A stretch of DNA of 20,538 bases, from IMG/VR virus record IMGVR_UViG_3300020185_000318, positions 1 to 20,538 of that record; one strand, written 5' to 3'. The notes below the pieces were generated by a model. The model saw only the letters and a list, made by a program, of their open reading frames with translations. It was not told the DNA's origin and made no database searches. The position numbers were made by a program, and so were the translations under genes. This document shows positions 12,475 through 20,538 of this stretch, piece after piece. Each line of letters starts with the position of its first letter. The first letter of the stretch is position 1. The DNA is from a virus.

Positions 12475-13467
12475 ATGGCTTTAAAAAGTGTAACAATAAA
12501 ACTATACATCTATTCTGGAACTGAAGGAGTTTATACCGATTCAGATTTAAAATACACTATATCAAAAGACAGGATAAGTACAAACTCTAATATCACAATA
12601 GAGATAGCTAACCTAGTAAGGGATTACTTAGACACGACATTTAACGATGACTACTTAGGTTTTACTAAATGGGTTACAGTATCACAGACCTTATACGATT
12701 CAGAAACAGGATTAGAATACGGTCAAGGTGCAAGCCCTGTAGTGAATAGTTATTTAGCTTTTGATGGTTATGGTTACTTTGAAGATGAAATCAATCCACA
12801 GCTAAGTACAAACGCTTTATACAGCTCTAACAATATGTATCTTCCAGAAGGTGTTGCTGGTAAGTTTCCAATCTTTTCAGAAGGTGTAGGTAAGGTTATT
12901 ATTGATTCGGTTACAACAGAGATAACAGACTCAGGTAATTCAAACCAAAAGATTCAGTACTTAACTATTCCTGCTAACAGTAATTCAATTGAGATTTATG
13001 ACACGGATGATGCTACACTTTTAAAAACGGTTACAGTTACAAATGTATGCGAGCCTAAATATACACCTTACAAGATTACATTCATAAACAAACTAGGAGC
13101 GTTACAAGATTTGTATTTCTTTAAAAAGACTACAGAAACATTTAACGTAACAGATGAGAAGTACAAACGTAATAACATAGTTGCATCTACTATATCTTAT
13201 AACACTTACTCAGGTCAGCAACAAAGACAGAACGTAAACGGTACTACAAGCCTATCACTTAATACAGGATATGTAAAGGAAGATTTCAATAGTGCAATAG
13301 AAGAACTATTCTTATCTGAGAATGCTTGGATTAGATTTGAAGGTAAGACACTTCCTATTATAGCTAAGACTAAATCTTATACAGAAAAAACTGTATTGAA
13401 TGACAGATTAATAAACCATACAGTAGACTTTGACTTTGCCTTTAACAAGATAAACAATGTGCGTTAA
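12475..13467 (+). CDS. Tail structural protein of unknown role
   Basis: This 330-residue protein is dominated by β-strands: SVTIKLYIYSGTEGVYTDSD, then ITIEIANLVRDYL, GFTKWVTVSQTLYDSETGL, KYTPYKITFINKLGALQDLY and a C-terminal INHTVDFDFAFNKINNV. It is rich in aromatic and Thr/Ser residues and has no signal peptide or membrane helix. It sits between the modular tail protein and the hub-like protein, so it is probably part of the tail (distal tail or an associated protein). I do not recognise a named family. Its stop overlaps the next start as TAATG. Confidence 0.6.
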   Translation: MALKSVTIKLYIYSGTEGVYTDSDLKYTISKDRISTNSNITIEIANLVRDYLDTTFNDDYLGFTKWVTVSQTLYDSETGLEYGQGASPVVNSYLAFDGYGYFEDEINPQLSTNALYSSNNMYLPEGVAGKFPIFSEGVGKVIIDSVTTEITDSGNSNQKIQYLTIPANSNSIEIYDTDDATLLKTVTVTNVCEPKYTPYKITFINKLGALQDLYFFKKTTETFNVTDEKYKRNNIVASTISYNTYSGQQQRQNVNGTTSLSLNTGYVKEDFNSAIEELFLSENAWIRFEGKTLPIIAKTKSYTEKTVLNDRLINHTVDFDFAFNKINNVR

Positions 13468-15659
13468 TGATACAACTACAACTATATATAGAAGGGCAAC
13501 AGGTAGAGCTACACGACAATGAAAGTGTTACACTTACTCAAAGCCTTCAAGATGTATTAGACCTACAGAAGATATTCACAGACTTCAGTAGAACGTTTAA
13601 CGTACCTGCATCTAAAGTAAACAACAAGATATTTAAGCATTTCTACAATCCATCTATTAGAGGGTTTGATGCAAGGTCTAAAAAGGAAAGTGAGTTATAT
13701 TTAAACTACAAACCTTTTAAAAGTGGTAGGATAAAACTGGAAAGCGTTCAGATGAAGGGCAACAGTCCAATCAACTACCGCATTACTTTCTTTGGTAAAA
13801 CGATAGAGTTAAAAGACATACTAGGAAAAGATAAACTATCTAGCTTAACTAATATAACAGATGGAATAAGATACGATGCACCTACTATTAAAGCAAGAAT
13901 GCAGAGTGCATATCAAATAAGCGTAGGGGATGCAACGGTAGAGGAAGCAGTTATATATCCTATTGTTACACACACTAACAGATTGGTTTATGATTCAACT
14001 GATGACACTGCAGGGACTTATAACATATCTGCAAACGGTACTAACAATCACGGTCTACCAGTTAACGAATTAAAACCTGCTGTAAGAATACACCTACTAA
14101 TTAAAGCAATAGAAGATAAGTATGGATTTAAGTTTAGTACTGATTTTTTCAATGCTAACAATCCAGCTTATTACAATTTGTATTTATGGCTAAGTAAACA
14201 AAAGGGAAAGCTAGAGCAAGAAGATGGAGATAAGCCAGCTTTAAGAGTTAGAAGAGTTTTATCTAGTGGAGGTGATTCTAATCTATTTGGCTTTCAAGAT
14301 GACACCTACGTTAATAGAACAAGAGATAGGGATAGGATTATTGTTATTAGCATACAAGCACCAGCTGGTACAAAATATTCTTTAAGAATTGTTTCAGATG
14401 CTAACCGTGTTCTTCCTTCTCCCTTCTATGAATCAGAACATACTGCAACAGGTGGAACTGACTCTGTAATCTCTGCGAGTGATAGATTATTTTTAAAAGA
14501 AGCTTCAGGCAATACAAACGTTTGGAATGGTAACCACCACGAGATAAGAATAAGCAGCAATACAGCTGCTACTTTTATAATGACTCAATCTGTTATAGAG
14601 TTTTCATCTGAAACGGCAGAAGGTCTTGGTGTTGCACAAGCTACAAGAGTTGTAGAATGCATACAAGAAGTATCTTACCTAACTACTATAGTTGATGAGA
14701 TGCCAGACATTAGCGTTATGGACTTCCTTACAGGGCTTTTTAAGGCTTTTAATCTTACAGCTTACTATGAAGATGATACTATTAAGATAATACCCTTAGA
14801 CAGCTTCTATGCAAGTTCTACAGAAACGTTTGATATAACAGAATACATAGATACAACCACGTCTGAAGTTAGTTCGGTGCTGCCTTATAATCGTATCTCT
14901 TTTGAATATGAAGGAAATGAGACTTTCTTTTCAGCTTTTCACACACAAATGTTTGGTTCTAAGTGGGGGTCTGTATCTGAAACGGTTGAAGATGTACCAG
15001 AAGGAGACGACTATATAATTAAGTTACCGTTTGAGCATCAGAAATTTGAGAAGTTATTAGATTCAGGAGGTTCAGAAACACCTTCCGTTCAATGGGGATG
15101 GTCAGTAGATGACGGTCAAGAATCATATTTAGGCAAACCATTCTTATTTTACGGACATAAGATAACAAATGGTACTCCTATAAACGTTTTAGATACGCCT
15201 GCAGGAGCTAAAGATGCACTGACAACGTATTTCATACCTAGTAATTTAGCAGACCCTACAACGGCTATAAGCCAGTCTATCCATTTTGGACAAGAGAAGA
15301 ATGAGTACACGGGAACGAACGCTAACAATTCTCTATTCAATACATACTATAGAAATTACATTACTGAATCTGTAAACTCTTCTAGAAGACTATTTAAGTT
15401 TACTGCCTTTCTTCCTTTAAAGGTTATCCTAAACATCAAACTACAAGATAAGGTTGTAATCTTTAACGACTTGTACAAGATAAATAAGATTGTAACAAAC
15501 TTTGAGAACGGTAAGACTCAACTAGAATTACTAAACGAAGTAATAAACTTTGATATAGAACTAGATGACGTAATAGGTAACCTAGCAACAACAGCCGACA
15601 ATACATTAATCCTAGCTGATACAACACTAACAACCGCCGATGCAGGCAGAACGATATGA
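13467..15659 (+). CDS. Tail hub/baseplate-like structural protein
   Basis: This 730-residue protein begins with a β-rich domain (MIQLQLYIEGQQVELHDNES). DLQKIFTDFSRTFNVPASKV then leads into NNKIFKHFYNPSIRGFDARS, and IKLESVQMKG and YRITFFGKTIELKDILGKDK follow. This N-terminal block is a pattern I know from structural proteins of flavobacterial phages, and the β-sandwich-with-arm style resembles distal tail or tail hub proteins. The middle holds AVRIHLLIKAIEDKYGFKFS, and the C-terminal end is low complexity (DTTLTTADAGRTI). Its place before the tape measure gene is unusual for a hub. No peptidase or lysozyme motif was noticed. Confidence 0.6.
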   Translation: MIQLQLYIEGQQVELHDNESVTLTQSLQDVLDLQKIFTDFSRTFNVPASKVNNKIFKHFYNPSIRGFDARSKKESELYLNYKPFKSGRIKLESVQMKGNSPINYRITFFGKTIELKDILGKDKLSSLTNITDGIRYDAPTIKARMQSAYQISVGDATVEEAVIYPIVTHTNRLVYDSTDDTAGTYNISANGTNNHGLPVNELKPAVRIHLLIKAIEDKYGFKFSTDFFNANNPAYYNLYLWLSKQKGKLEQEDGDKPALRVRRVLSSGGDSNLFGFQDDTYVNRTRDRDRIIVISIQAPAGTKYSLRIVSDANRVLPSPFYESEHTATGGTDSVISASDRLFLKEASGNTNVWNGNHHEIRISSNTAATFIMTQSVIEFSSETAEGLGVAQATRVVECIQEVSYLTTIVDEMPDISVMDFLTGLFKAFNLTAYYEDDTIKIIPLDSFYASSTETFDITEYIDTTTSEVSSVLPYNRISFEYEGNETFFSAFHTQMFGSKWGSVSETVEDVPEGDDYIIKLPFEHQKFEKLLDSGGSETPSVQWGWSVDDGQESYLGKPFLFYGHKITNGTPINVLDTPAGAKDALTTYFIPSNLADPTTAISQSIHFGQEKNEYTGTNANNSLFNTYYRNYITESVNSSRRLFKFTAFLPLKVILNIKLQDKVVIFNDLYKINKIVTNFENGKTQLELLNEVINFDIELDDVIGNLATTADNTLILADTTLTTADAGRTI

Positions 15660-15802
15660 TAGAGAACATTTTACAAATGCTAGAGATAGCAAAGAGAGAA
15701 GAGCAAATAGGGAAGTTAACTCACATTGCATTAGGAAAAAACAAATATCCTGAATCAATAAGAGAAGCATACAAACAATTTAAAACAGAACTATGTCAGT
15801 AA
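15656..15802 (+). CDS. 48-residue helical protein before the tape measure gene
   Basis: ATG 15656 overlaps the hub-like stop (ATGA), and the ORF ends at 15802, 10 nt inside the tape measure gene (ATG 15793). The protein is helical and charged: MIENILQMLEIAKREEQIGK, then HIALGKNKYPESIREAYKQF. The double overlap strongly suggests coupled translation with the tape measure protein, where many siphophages encode a chaperone. A chaperone function is only inferred; the size is far below gpG. Confidence 0.6.
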   Translation: MIENILQMLEIAKREEQIGKLTHIALGKNKYPESIREAYKQFKTELCQ

Positions 15803-17457
15803 CAAAGACTATTGAGATTGAAGCAAGGGTTGATAAGGCTGAGAAAGACTTAGAGGGTGTTGCAAAATCTGTACAGAATATAGATAAGAACTTAGAAGGT
15901 GTAAAAGATTCTTCTAACGTAGCAGCTAAAGGTATTAAGGGAATTGGTACGGCTTTAAAAGCTGCTGGTATTGGACTAGCTATTGCTGCATTCGGTAAAC
16001 TTGTAGAAGTTTTTAATGAGAATCAAAAAGTAGCCGATGCATTTAACACAACATTTGAGGCACTTAGTTTAGGCTTTAATGACTTCTTTAATTTCTTAGA
16101 TAGAAACGCTGGAACTGTAATAGATTATTTTAAAGGAATCTTTAGCGACCCTAAACAAGCGGTTATAGATTTAGGTCAAGCTATAAAAGATAACATTATA
16201 GAACGCTTTAATAGTACCTTAGATATGCTAGGATATTTAGCTACAGCATTTAAGCAGGTATTTGAAGGGGATTTTGATGGTGCTATGCAGTCGGCTAAAA
16301 TGGCTGGTAAGGAGTATGTAGACGTATTGACTGGAGTTGATGGTAGTGTTGACAAAGTAGCTAGTACTATTTCTAAGGCAGCTACTGGAATAGCAGACTA
16401 TGCTAAAAGCACACTAGATGCAGCTAAGTCAAATGTAGACCTAACTAAATCGGCAGAGGTTGCAGCGGTTAAGCAACAGGGTCTAGTTGAAAAGTACGAC
16501 AGACAAGCAGAACTTCAAAGACAAATTAGAGATGATGAATCTAAAAGTATAGAAGAAAGAGTTGCAGCGAATACAAAGCTAGGAGAAATTCTTGACGAGC
16601 AGGAAGCTGCAATGTTAAAACAAGTTGACGTTCAGTTACAAGCAGCACAAGCTCAATATGATAAAAACGGAAACCAAGAAAACTATATAGCTTTATTAGA
16701 AGCACAAAACGAAAAAGAAGCTGTACAGGCACAGATTGCAGGCTTTAGGTCAGAGCAATTAACTAACATCAATTCATTAGAAAGAGAGCGTGTAGACTTA
16801 ATAAAAGAAGAGCGTGAAAATGATTTAGAATACTTTGCAGAAGAAGCAGACCGAAAAGCAAAAGAAGACGAAGATAAAAAGAAAGCACACGAAGAGGAGT
16901 TAAAGCAAAAAGAAGAAATAAGACAAGCAACCTTAAACAACCTAGATACTATAATTGCTTCGGCAGGTCAAGAAACTAAAATAGGTAGGGCGTTATTCAT
17001 TGCTAAACAAGCTATGTTAGTTAAAGAACAAATTGCAAAAGCAAAAGCTACATTGACTGAGCTAGGAATGATTGCAGCAAAAAGCGGAGCGGATATAGCT
17101 TCTGGTGCTGGTGCAACTGCTAAAGTTGGTTTTCCTCAAAACGTTCCTTTATTAATTGCGTTTGCAGCTCAAGCTGCTGGTATATTTTCAAGTATAAAGT
17201 CTGCGGTTAATGCTGCTAAAGGAAGTGCATCTAAGATGGGAGCTTCTGGTGGTGGTTCTGTATCTATGCCTAGAATGTCTGCTGCCTCATCTGCTCCACC
17301 ATCATTCAACGTTGTAGGAGCAAGCGAAACAAACCAACTAGCACAATCTATAGGACAAGATGAGAAACAGCCTATAAAAGCCTTTGTAGTGTCTAACGAT
17401 GTAAGTGATGCACAATCACTAGACAGAAACATTATAGAATCAGCTTCAATAGGATAA
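15793..17457 (+). CDS. Tape measure protein
   Basis: This 554-residue protein has the expected layout. A helical N-terminus (TKTIEIEARVDKAEKDLEGV) is followed by a Gly/Ala-rich hydrophobic segment (about 48-70, KGIGTALKAAGIGLAIAAFG). A long charged coiled coil then runs from about 205 to 385 (for example ERERVDLIKEEREND and EDKKKAHEEELKQKEE), and a Gly/Ser/Ala-rich C-terminal part contains SKMGASGGGSVSMPRMS. It runs inside the tail tube and sets its length; at about 1.5 Å per residue it predicts a tail near 80-85 nm. It is short for this family, matching a medium siphovirus tail. Confidence 0.85.
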   Translation: MSVTKTIEIEARVDKAEKDLEGVAKSVQNIDKNLEGVKDSSNVAAKGIKGIGTALKAAGIGLAIAAFGKLVEVFNENQKVADAFNTTFEALSLGFNDFFNFLDRNAGTVIDYFKGIFSDPKQAVIDLGQAIKDNIIERFNSTLDMLGYLATAFKQVFEGDFDGAMQSAKMAGKEYVDVLTGVDGSVDKVASTISKAATGIADYAKSTLDAAKSNVDLTKSAEVAAVKQQGLVEKYDRQAELQRQIRDDESKSIEERVAANTKLGEILDEQEAAMLKQVDVQLQAAQAQYDKNGNQENYIALLEAQNEKEAVQAQIAGFRSEQLTNINSLERERVDLIKEERENDLEYFAEEADRKAKEDEDKKKAHEEELKQKEEIRQATLNNLDTIIASAGQETKIGRALFIAKQAMLVKEQIAKAKATLTELGMIAAKSGADIASGAGATAKVGFPQNVPLLIAFAAQAAGIFSSIKSAVNAAKGSASKMGASGGGSVSMPRMSAASSAPPSFNVVGASETNQLAQSIGQDEKQPIKAFVVSNDVSDAQSLDRNIIESASIG

Positions 17458-17486
17458 CAAAAACACTAAAAAGATATTGTATTAAT

Positions 17487-18401
17487 ATGGACATAATAGA
17501 ATTATTTATAGACGAAGAAGATGAGGTTTCTGGAATAGAAGCTGTATCAATCGTAGAATCCCCTGCAATTGAAAGCGACTTTATAGCATTGAAGAACCAA
17601 GAGTTCAAGTTTGCAGAAGTGAACAAAGAGAAGCGTATTCTTATGGGTGCAGCTTTGATTCCTAATAAGCCTATATACCGAAAGAACGATGAGAATGAGT
17701 ATTATATTTATTTCTCTAAAGATACTGTTCGTAAGGCTTCTGAACTATTCTTTATACGTGGCAATCAGAATAACTCAACACTTGAACACAATGTACCTTT
17801 AACAGGATTGACTGCGGTTGAAAGTTGGATTGTAGAAGATGAGAAAGACAAAACAAGATTCTACGGTTTAGATGTACCGATAGGAACTTGGATGCTTTCA
17901 ATGAAAGTTCAGAACGATGAAGTCTGGAATGACTACGTTAAAAGCGGAAAAGTAAAAGGATTTAGTATTGAAGGATACTTTGCAGATAAATTAGAGAGAC
18001 CTAACGAACCAAAAAAAGATATGAGTAAAGAAGAAATAGCTGAAGCTAAAATAGAAGAACTAAGACAATTGTTTTCTAATCAAAAAGTTGATTTAGGTCT
18101 TATAGATGAAGTTAAAAAAGTATCATCAACTATTGAAAGTGATTGGAAAAAAGCATTACGAATTGCTGAAGATGGTTCTAAAAATTTAGTTTTTAAATTA
18201 AATTCTAAAATAAAACCATTAAGAAGTCAAGTACTCTCATTAAAGGATGGTATAGAGAAAGCTGAAAAAATGCTTAAAGATTTAGGTATAGGTAAAAACT
18301 CAGATATTGCCCAAGCTAAAAGAGAATTAAACATTGCAAATGGGCAAATAGCCGAACTTGATAGAATAATTAAGAATTTATATAATTATATTAATTATTA
18401 A
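17487..18401 (+). CDS. XkdF-like prohead protease with extra C-terminal domain
   Basis: This 304-residue protein has an N-terminal domain (1-165) that resembles PBSX XkdF and related prohead serine proteases: EAVSIVESPAI at 18-28, RILMGAALIPNKPIYR at 50-65, YYIYFSKDTVRKA at 72-84, H101 (TLEHN) and S160 (KGFSIEGYF) as the likely catalytic pair. Residues 174-304 form a separate helical, Lys/Glu-rich part (KIEELRQLFSNQK ... DRIIKNLYNYINY) with a markedly lower G+C content (about 18-32% over 60 nt blocks). It could be a scaffold or cargo domain fused to the protease, as delta-domain-like helices do in HK97-type phages. The gene follows the tape measure gene, an unusual place for a head protease. 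Confidence 0.75.
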   Translation: MDIIELFIDEEDEVSGIEAVSIVESPAIESDFIALKNQEFKFAEVNKEKRILMGAALIPNKPIYRKNDENEYYIYFSKDTVRKASELFFIRGNQNNSTLEHNVPLTGLTAVESWIVEDEKDKTRFYGLDVPIGTWMLSMKVQNDEVWNDYVKSGKVKGFSIEGYFADKLERPNEPKKDMSKEEIAEAKIEELRQLFSNQKVDLGLIDEVKKVSSTIESDWKKALRIAEDGSKNLVFKLNSKIKPLRSQVLSLKDGIEKAEKMLKDLGIGKNSDIAQAKRELNIANGQIAELDRIIKNLYNYINY

Positions 18402-18411
18402 TTAAAATTTA

Positions 18412-18603
18412 ATGAGTAGAATACCTAGCCCTCAAAATGATAAGCGTGGATGCCTTTGCAAAAACGGAAAGTACTCCAGAAAATGTTGTGATGGAACTTT
18501 ACAAGCACAAGGTATAGGAAACATTACAGAAATAAGAGATTCACTTCTTCAGGAGACTGCGTTTAAAGTATTGCAAGAAGATAATAGTAAAATAAATTTA
18601 TAA
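18412..18603 (+). CDS. SEC-C-motif small protein
   Basis: This 63-residue protein contains GCLCKNGKYSRKCCDG at 13-28: C-x-C-x8-C-C, the spacing of the SEC-C zinc-binding motif known from SecA and other proteins (CPCGSGKKYKKCC). It is followed by TLQAQGIGNITEI, which I recall as a fixed neighbour in flavobacterial phage versions. It may be a zinc-stabilised adaptor. It lies between the protease and the fibre gene, and the next ATG overlaps its stop (TAATG). Start MSRIPSPQND follows an A+T-rich leader. Confidence 0.7.
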   Translation: MSRIPSPQNDKRGCLCKNGKYSRKCCDGTLQAQGIGNITEIRDSLLQETAFKVLQEDNSKINL

Positions 18604-20538
18604 TGGCAGATAAAAAAATAACCGAGTTAATAACAGTTGCAAGTGCTGACATTACAGGTTCTGAGATTTTCCCAATAGTACACAGCGGAGAAACTAAACA
18701 AACAACCTTACTAGCCGTAAAAGATTATGTTGAAACCAATATAACAGGTAATCCTGTAACTGGAATTGCTTTAAGCGGAAACACCTTAACGGTTACCTTA
18801 GAAGATAATTCTACTTTTGATGCCGATGTAACGGCTTTAGCTATTGACACTAACACAGATACTAATACTACTGTTTCTAGTGGTTTAGTAGATGACAACC
18901 TTTTGATACTAACTATGTCAGATGGTTCTACGGTTGACATACCTGTATCGTCTTTACTTGTAGATACTAATACTCAACTATCAGATTCGGATATAACGGC
19001 ACTAGGTTACATTAAAACAGACACAAATACACAACTAACTGATTCCGATATTGCATCTTTAGGGTATATAAAATCATATACTAATACACAATTATCTGAC
19101 TCAGACATTGCAGCCTTTGGGTATGTAAAGAATGACCAGAACACTCAGTTGACTGACTCTGACATAGCTGCTTTTGGATATATAAAGACCGATACTAATA
19201 CACAAATTAGTGATGCGGAAATTGCTGCATTAGGCTATATCAAGTTTGACACAAATACTCAGCTAACAGATGCCGAGATTACCAACCTTGGTTACATAAA
19301 AACCTATACTGATACACAGCTAACAGACGCACAGATTACTGCATTAGGTTATATCAAAACAGACACTAACACACAATTAAGTGACGCTGATATAGCTGCA
19401 CTAGGTTACGTTAAAACTGATACACAATTAACAGACGCTGAAATAGGTGCTTTCGGCTATATTAAAACTGATAACGATAACAATACTCAGCTATCTGACG
19501 CTGATATTGCAGCCTTTGGTTATGTGAAAACTGACACACAATTAACCGATGCAGAGATAGCCGCTTTAGGATACGTTAAGACAGACAATAATACGCAATT
19601 AAGCGATGCAGATATTGCTGCATTTGGATATGTTAAGACAGATAATGATACACAGCTATCAGATGCGGACATTGCTGCTCTAGGATATGCCAAGACTAGC
19701 AGTTTAAGAACTATTACAGCTGCTGAGATAGAGACTTTAAGTCACTTTGAGTATGATGCATCACAAGACCAATTAGTAGCAGATAGAGCTATTGAAACTA
19801 CTCTTAACTCATTATTCTTAGGTGAGCAGCACAAGATGTCTTCTGGTTCTGAGAATATCTTCTTTACTAACCTAACTTCAGATATTAACTTCTTTCCTAT
19901 GTGGGGAGGTCTTAAAGACCAAAGCATTGTAGCTAATCAAGGTTCTGACGGATACATTCCACCTAGTGGTCGTGTATATACCGATATGTTTAGTTTACCG
20001 TTAGGAGGAAGCCCAGTAACATCTACTGCTATAGGTTATTCAGGAGATAACTTCTTTGGCATCAATATCGCAGGATTAGGAATAACTACTGTTGCAGCTG
20101 AAGCTGTAGACCAGAGTTTAGTCCGCTTAGATTACAAAATATCAATTAATAGTAGACAAGTTTACAAACAAACATTACCTGAGAATGCAGTAAGAGCTGC
20201 AAATACAATAGCCGCAGGGGATACTATAGAATGGTTCTTTGACCATCCAGTAGACGTAAGAGCTGGTACTACTATATTTGCTGAGATACGTAAAGTAAGA
20301 AAATCAGATGATGTAGACTTAGGTGTATTCCAAGTTAGAGAAGGGGACACAGTAGACCCAACTTCAGGTCTAGTAAGATACCAATCTACAGTACACAATA
20401 GGTTATTTGAAGATAAAGACTTAGAATTTGCTTCTCCTAACCTAAGTAAAACAGCAATGGACTTTGGACTTGATTCTACAGGCTCTACGATACTTCTAAG
20501 AGACTTATCTCTAGGTTCTGACAATGTAATAGAATCAC
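18603..20538 (+). CDS. Fibre-like structural protein with repeat array (partial)
   Basis: ATG 18603 opens a frame with no stop to the window end (645 complete codons). The N-terminal 120 residues (TELITVASADITGSEIFPIV ... GIALSGNTLTVTLEDNSTFD) resemble β-rich attachment domains of phage fibres. Then come 13 copies of a 17-21 residue repeat such as TQLSDADIAALGYVK (about 18964-19695), and then a β-rich C-terminal region (HFEYDASQDQLVADRAI, SGSENIFFTNLTSDINFFPM, RVYTDMFSLPLGG). It probably forms a long trimeric-like fibre on tail or head that binds the host. The C-terminal end lies beyond the window. Confidence 0.7.
   Translation, partial: MADKKITELITVASADITGSEIFPIVHSGETKQTTLLAVKDYVETNITGNPVTGIALSGNTLTVTLEDNSTFDADVTALAIDTNTDTNTTVSSGLVDDNLLILTMSDGSTVDIPVSSLLVDTNTQLSDSDITALGYIKTDTNTQLTDSDIASLGYIKSYTNTQLSDSDIAAFGYVKNDQNTQLTDSDIAAFGYIKTDTNTQISDAEIAALGYIKFDTNTQLTDAEITNLGYIKTYTDTQLTDAQITALGYIKTDTNTQLSDADIAALGYVKTDTQLTDAEIGAFGYIKTDNDNNTQLSDADIAAFGYVKTDTQLTDAEIAALGYVKTDNNTQLSDADIAAFGYVKTDNDTQLSDADIAALGYAKTSSLRTITAAEIETLSHFEYDASQDQLVADRAIETTLNSLFLGEQHKMSSGSENIFFTNLTSDINFFPMWGGLKDQSIVANQGSDGYIPPSGRVYTDMFSLPLGGSPVTSTAIGYSGDNFFGINIAGLGITTVAAEAVDQSLVRLDYKISINSRQVYKQTLPENAVRAANTIAAGDTIEWFFDHPVDVRAGTTIFAEIRKVRKSDDVDLGVFQVREGDTVDPTSGLVRYQSTVHNRLFEDKDLEFASPNLSKTAMDFGLDSTGSTILLRDLSLGSDNVIES
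18964..19695 (+). repeat. 13-copy protein repeat TQL(S/T)D(A/S)(D/E)IAA(L/F)GY(V/I)K
   Basis: Thirteen tandem copies are encoded with a basic 57 nt period (19 residues); some copies are 17 or 21 residues between TQL starts. The protein pattern is nearly invariant, while codons differ widely between copies. Copies 8-9 and 10-11 look like a pair unit duplicated (LSDADI...LTDAEI). Confidence 0.85.

Noticed and set aside
16683-17432. Open - strand frames opposite the tape measure gene
   Set aside because: Shadow frames of Ala/Glu/Lys-rich coding sequence. Ser/Phe/Cys-rich composition without motifs.
18964-19695. 57 nt periodic repeats as a CRISPR array
   Set aside because: There are no constant repeats with variable spacers. 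The periodicity is a protein repeat in one open frame with divergent codons.
18725-20524. Several - strand frames opposite the fibre-like gene
   Set aside because: The + strand frame is open from 18603 to the window end and encodes clear repeats. The antisense frames are by-products of its codon use.
1-20538. tRNA genes, integrase, lysis genes (endolysin, spanins)
   Set aside because: No cloverleaf or CCA-ended tRNA-like segments, no tyrosine or serine recombinase motifs, and no amidase, lysozyme or endopeptidase motifs were seen. Small membrane ORFs are not enough to call a holin.

Overview
This is a 20.5 kb piece of a tailed double-stranded DNA bacteriophage genome, most likely a siphovirus infecting a member of the Bacteroidetes, probably a flavobacterium. 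All supported genes lie on the + strand, are tightly packed (many ATGA, TAATG or TAGATG junctions) and are A+T rich. Three sites match the Bacteroidetes promoter TTTG-N19-TAnnTTTG (two perfectly, one with a single mismatch). Start codons mostly follow A-rich stretches rather than Shine-Dalgarno sequences. Several proteins resemble families I know from flavobacterial phages. No integrase, repressor, tRNA, rRNA, CRISPR array or insertion sequence was seen, so the window gives no evidence for lysogeny.

Left half (1-7187), DNA metabolism and regulation. The tail of an unknown gene overlaps a NinG/Rap-like HNH recombination nuclease, which ends at a terminator. A perfect promoter then drives a basic protein, a GIY-YIG nuclease, an ERF single-strand annealing protein and a small SSB-like protein, ending at a second strong terminator. 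The next unit carries a DnaB-type helicase core without the N-terminal domain, a small membrane protein, a sigma-70-like factor, a cysteine-motif protein, a candidate PD-(D/E)XK nuclease, a coiled-coil protein, a possible MazG-like protein, a RanBP2-type zinc finger overlapping a coiled-coil mini-ORF, a FEN-type 5'-3' exonuclease, a protein with a DnaA domain IV-like DNA-binding module, and a 39-residue membrane protein whose end is inside a terminator. Together these form a replication and recombination set: annealing protein, SSB, exonuclease, NinG nuclease, helicase and a DnaA-like DNA binder.

Middle (7190-9250). A probable small terminase subunit and the large terminase come next. They are followed by a compact cassette with its own promoter and terminator carrying three small genes (Cys-rich mini-protein, membrane protein, unknown protein), resembling a moron.

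Right half (9286-20538), virion morphogenesis. A tail-chaperone-like gene has a T10 run at which a -1 frameshift would join it to a second frame with no usable ATG of its own. Then come two tail-completion or neck candidates, a modular probable major tail protein with repeated cysteine-bracketed domains, two tail structural proteins (the second a hub/baseplate-like protein), a 48-residue ORF, the tape measure protein, an XkdF-like prohead protease with an unusually A+T-rich C-terminal domain, a 63-residue SEC-C-motif protein, and a long fibre-like protein with 13 copies of a roughly 19-residue repeat that runs off the window. No portal or major capsid protein is seen where expected after terL, so the head genes must be displaced.
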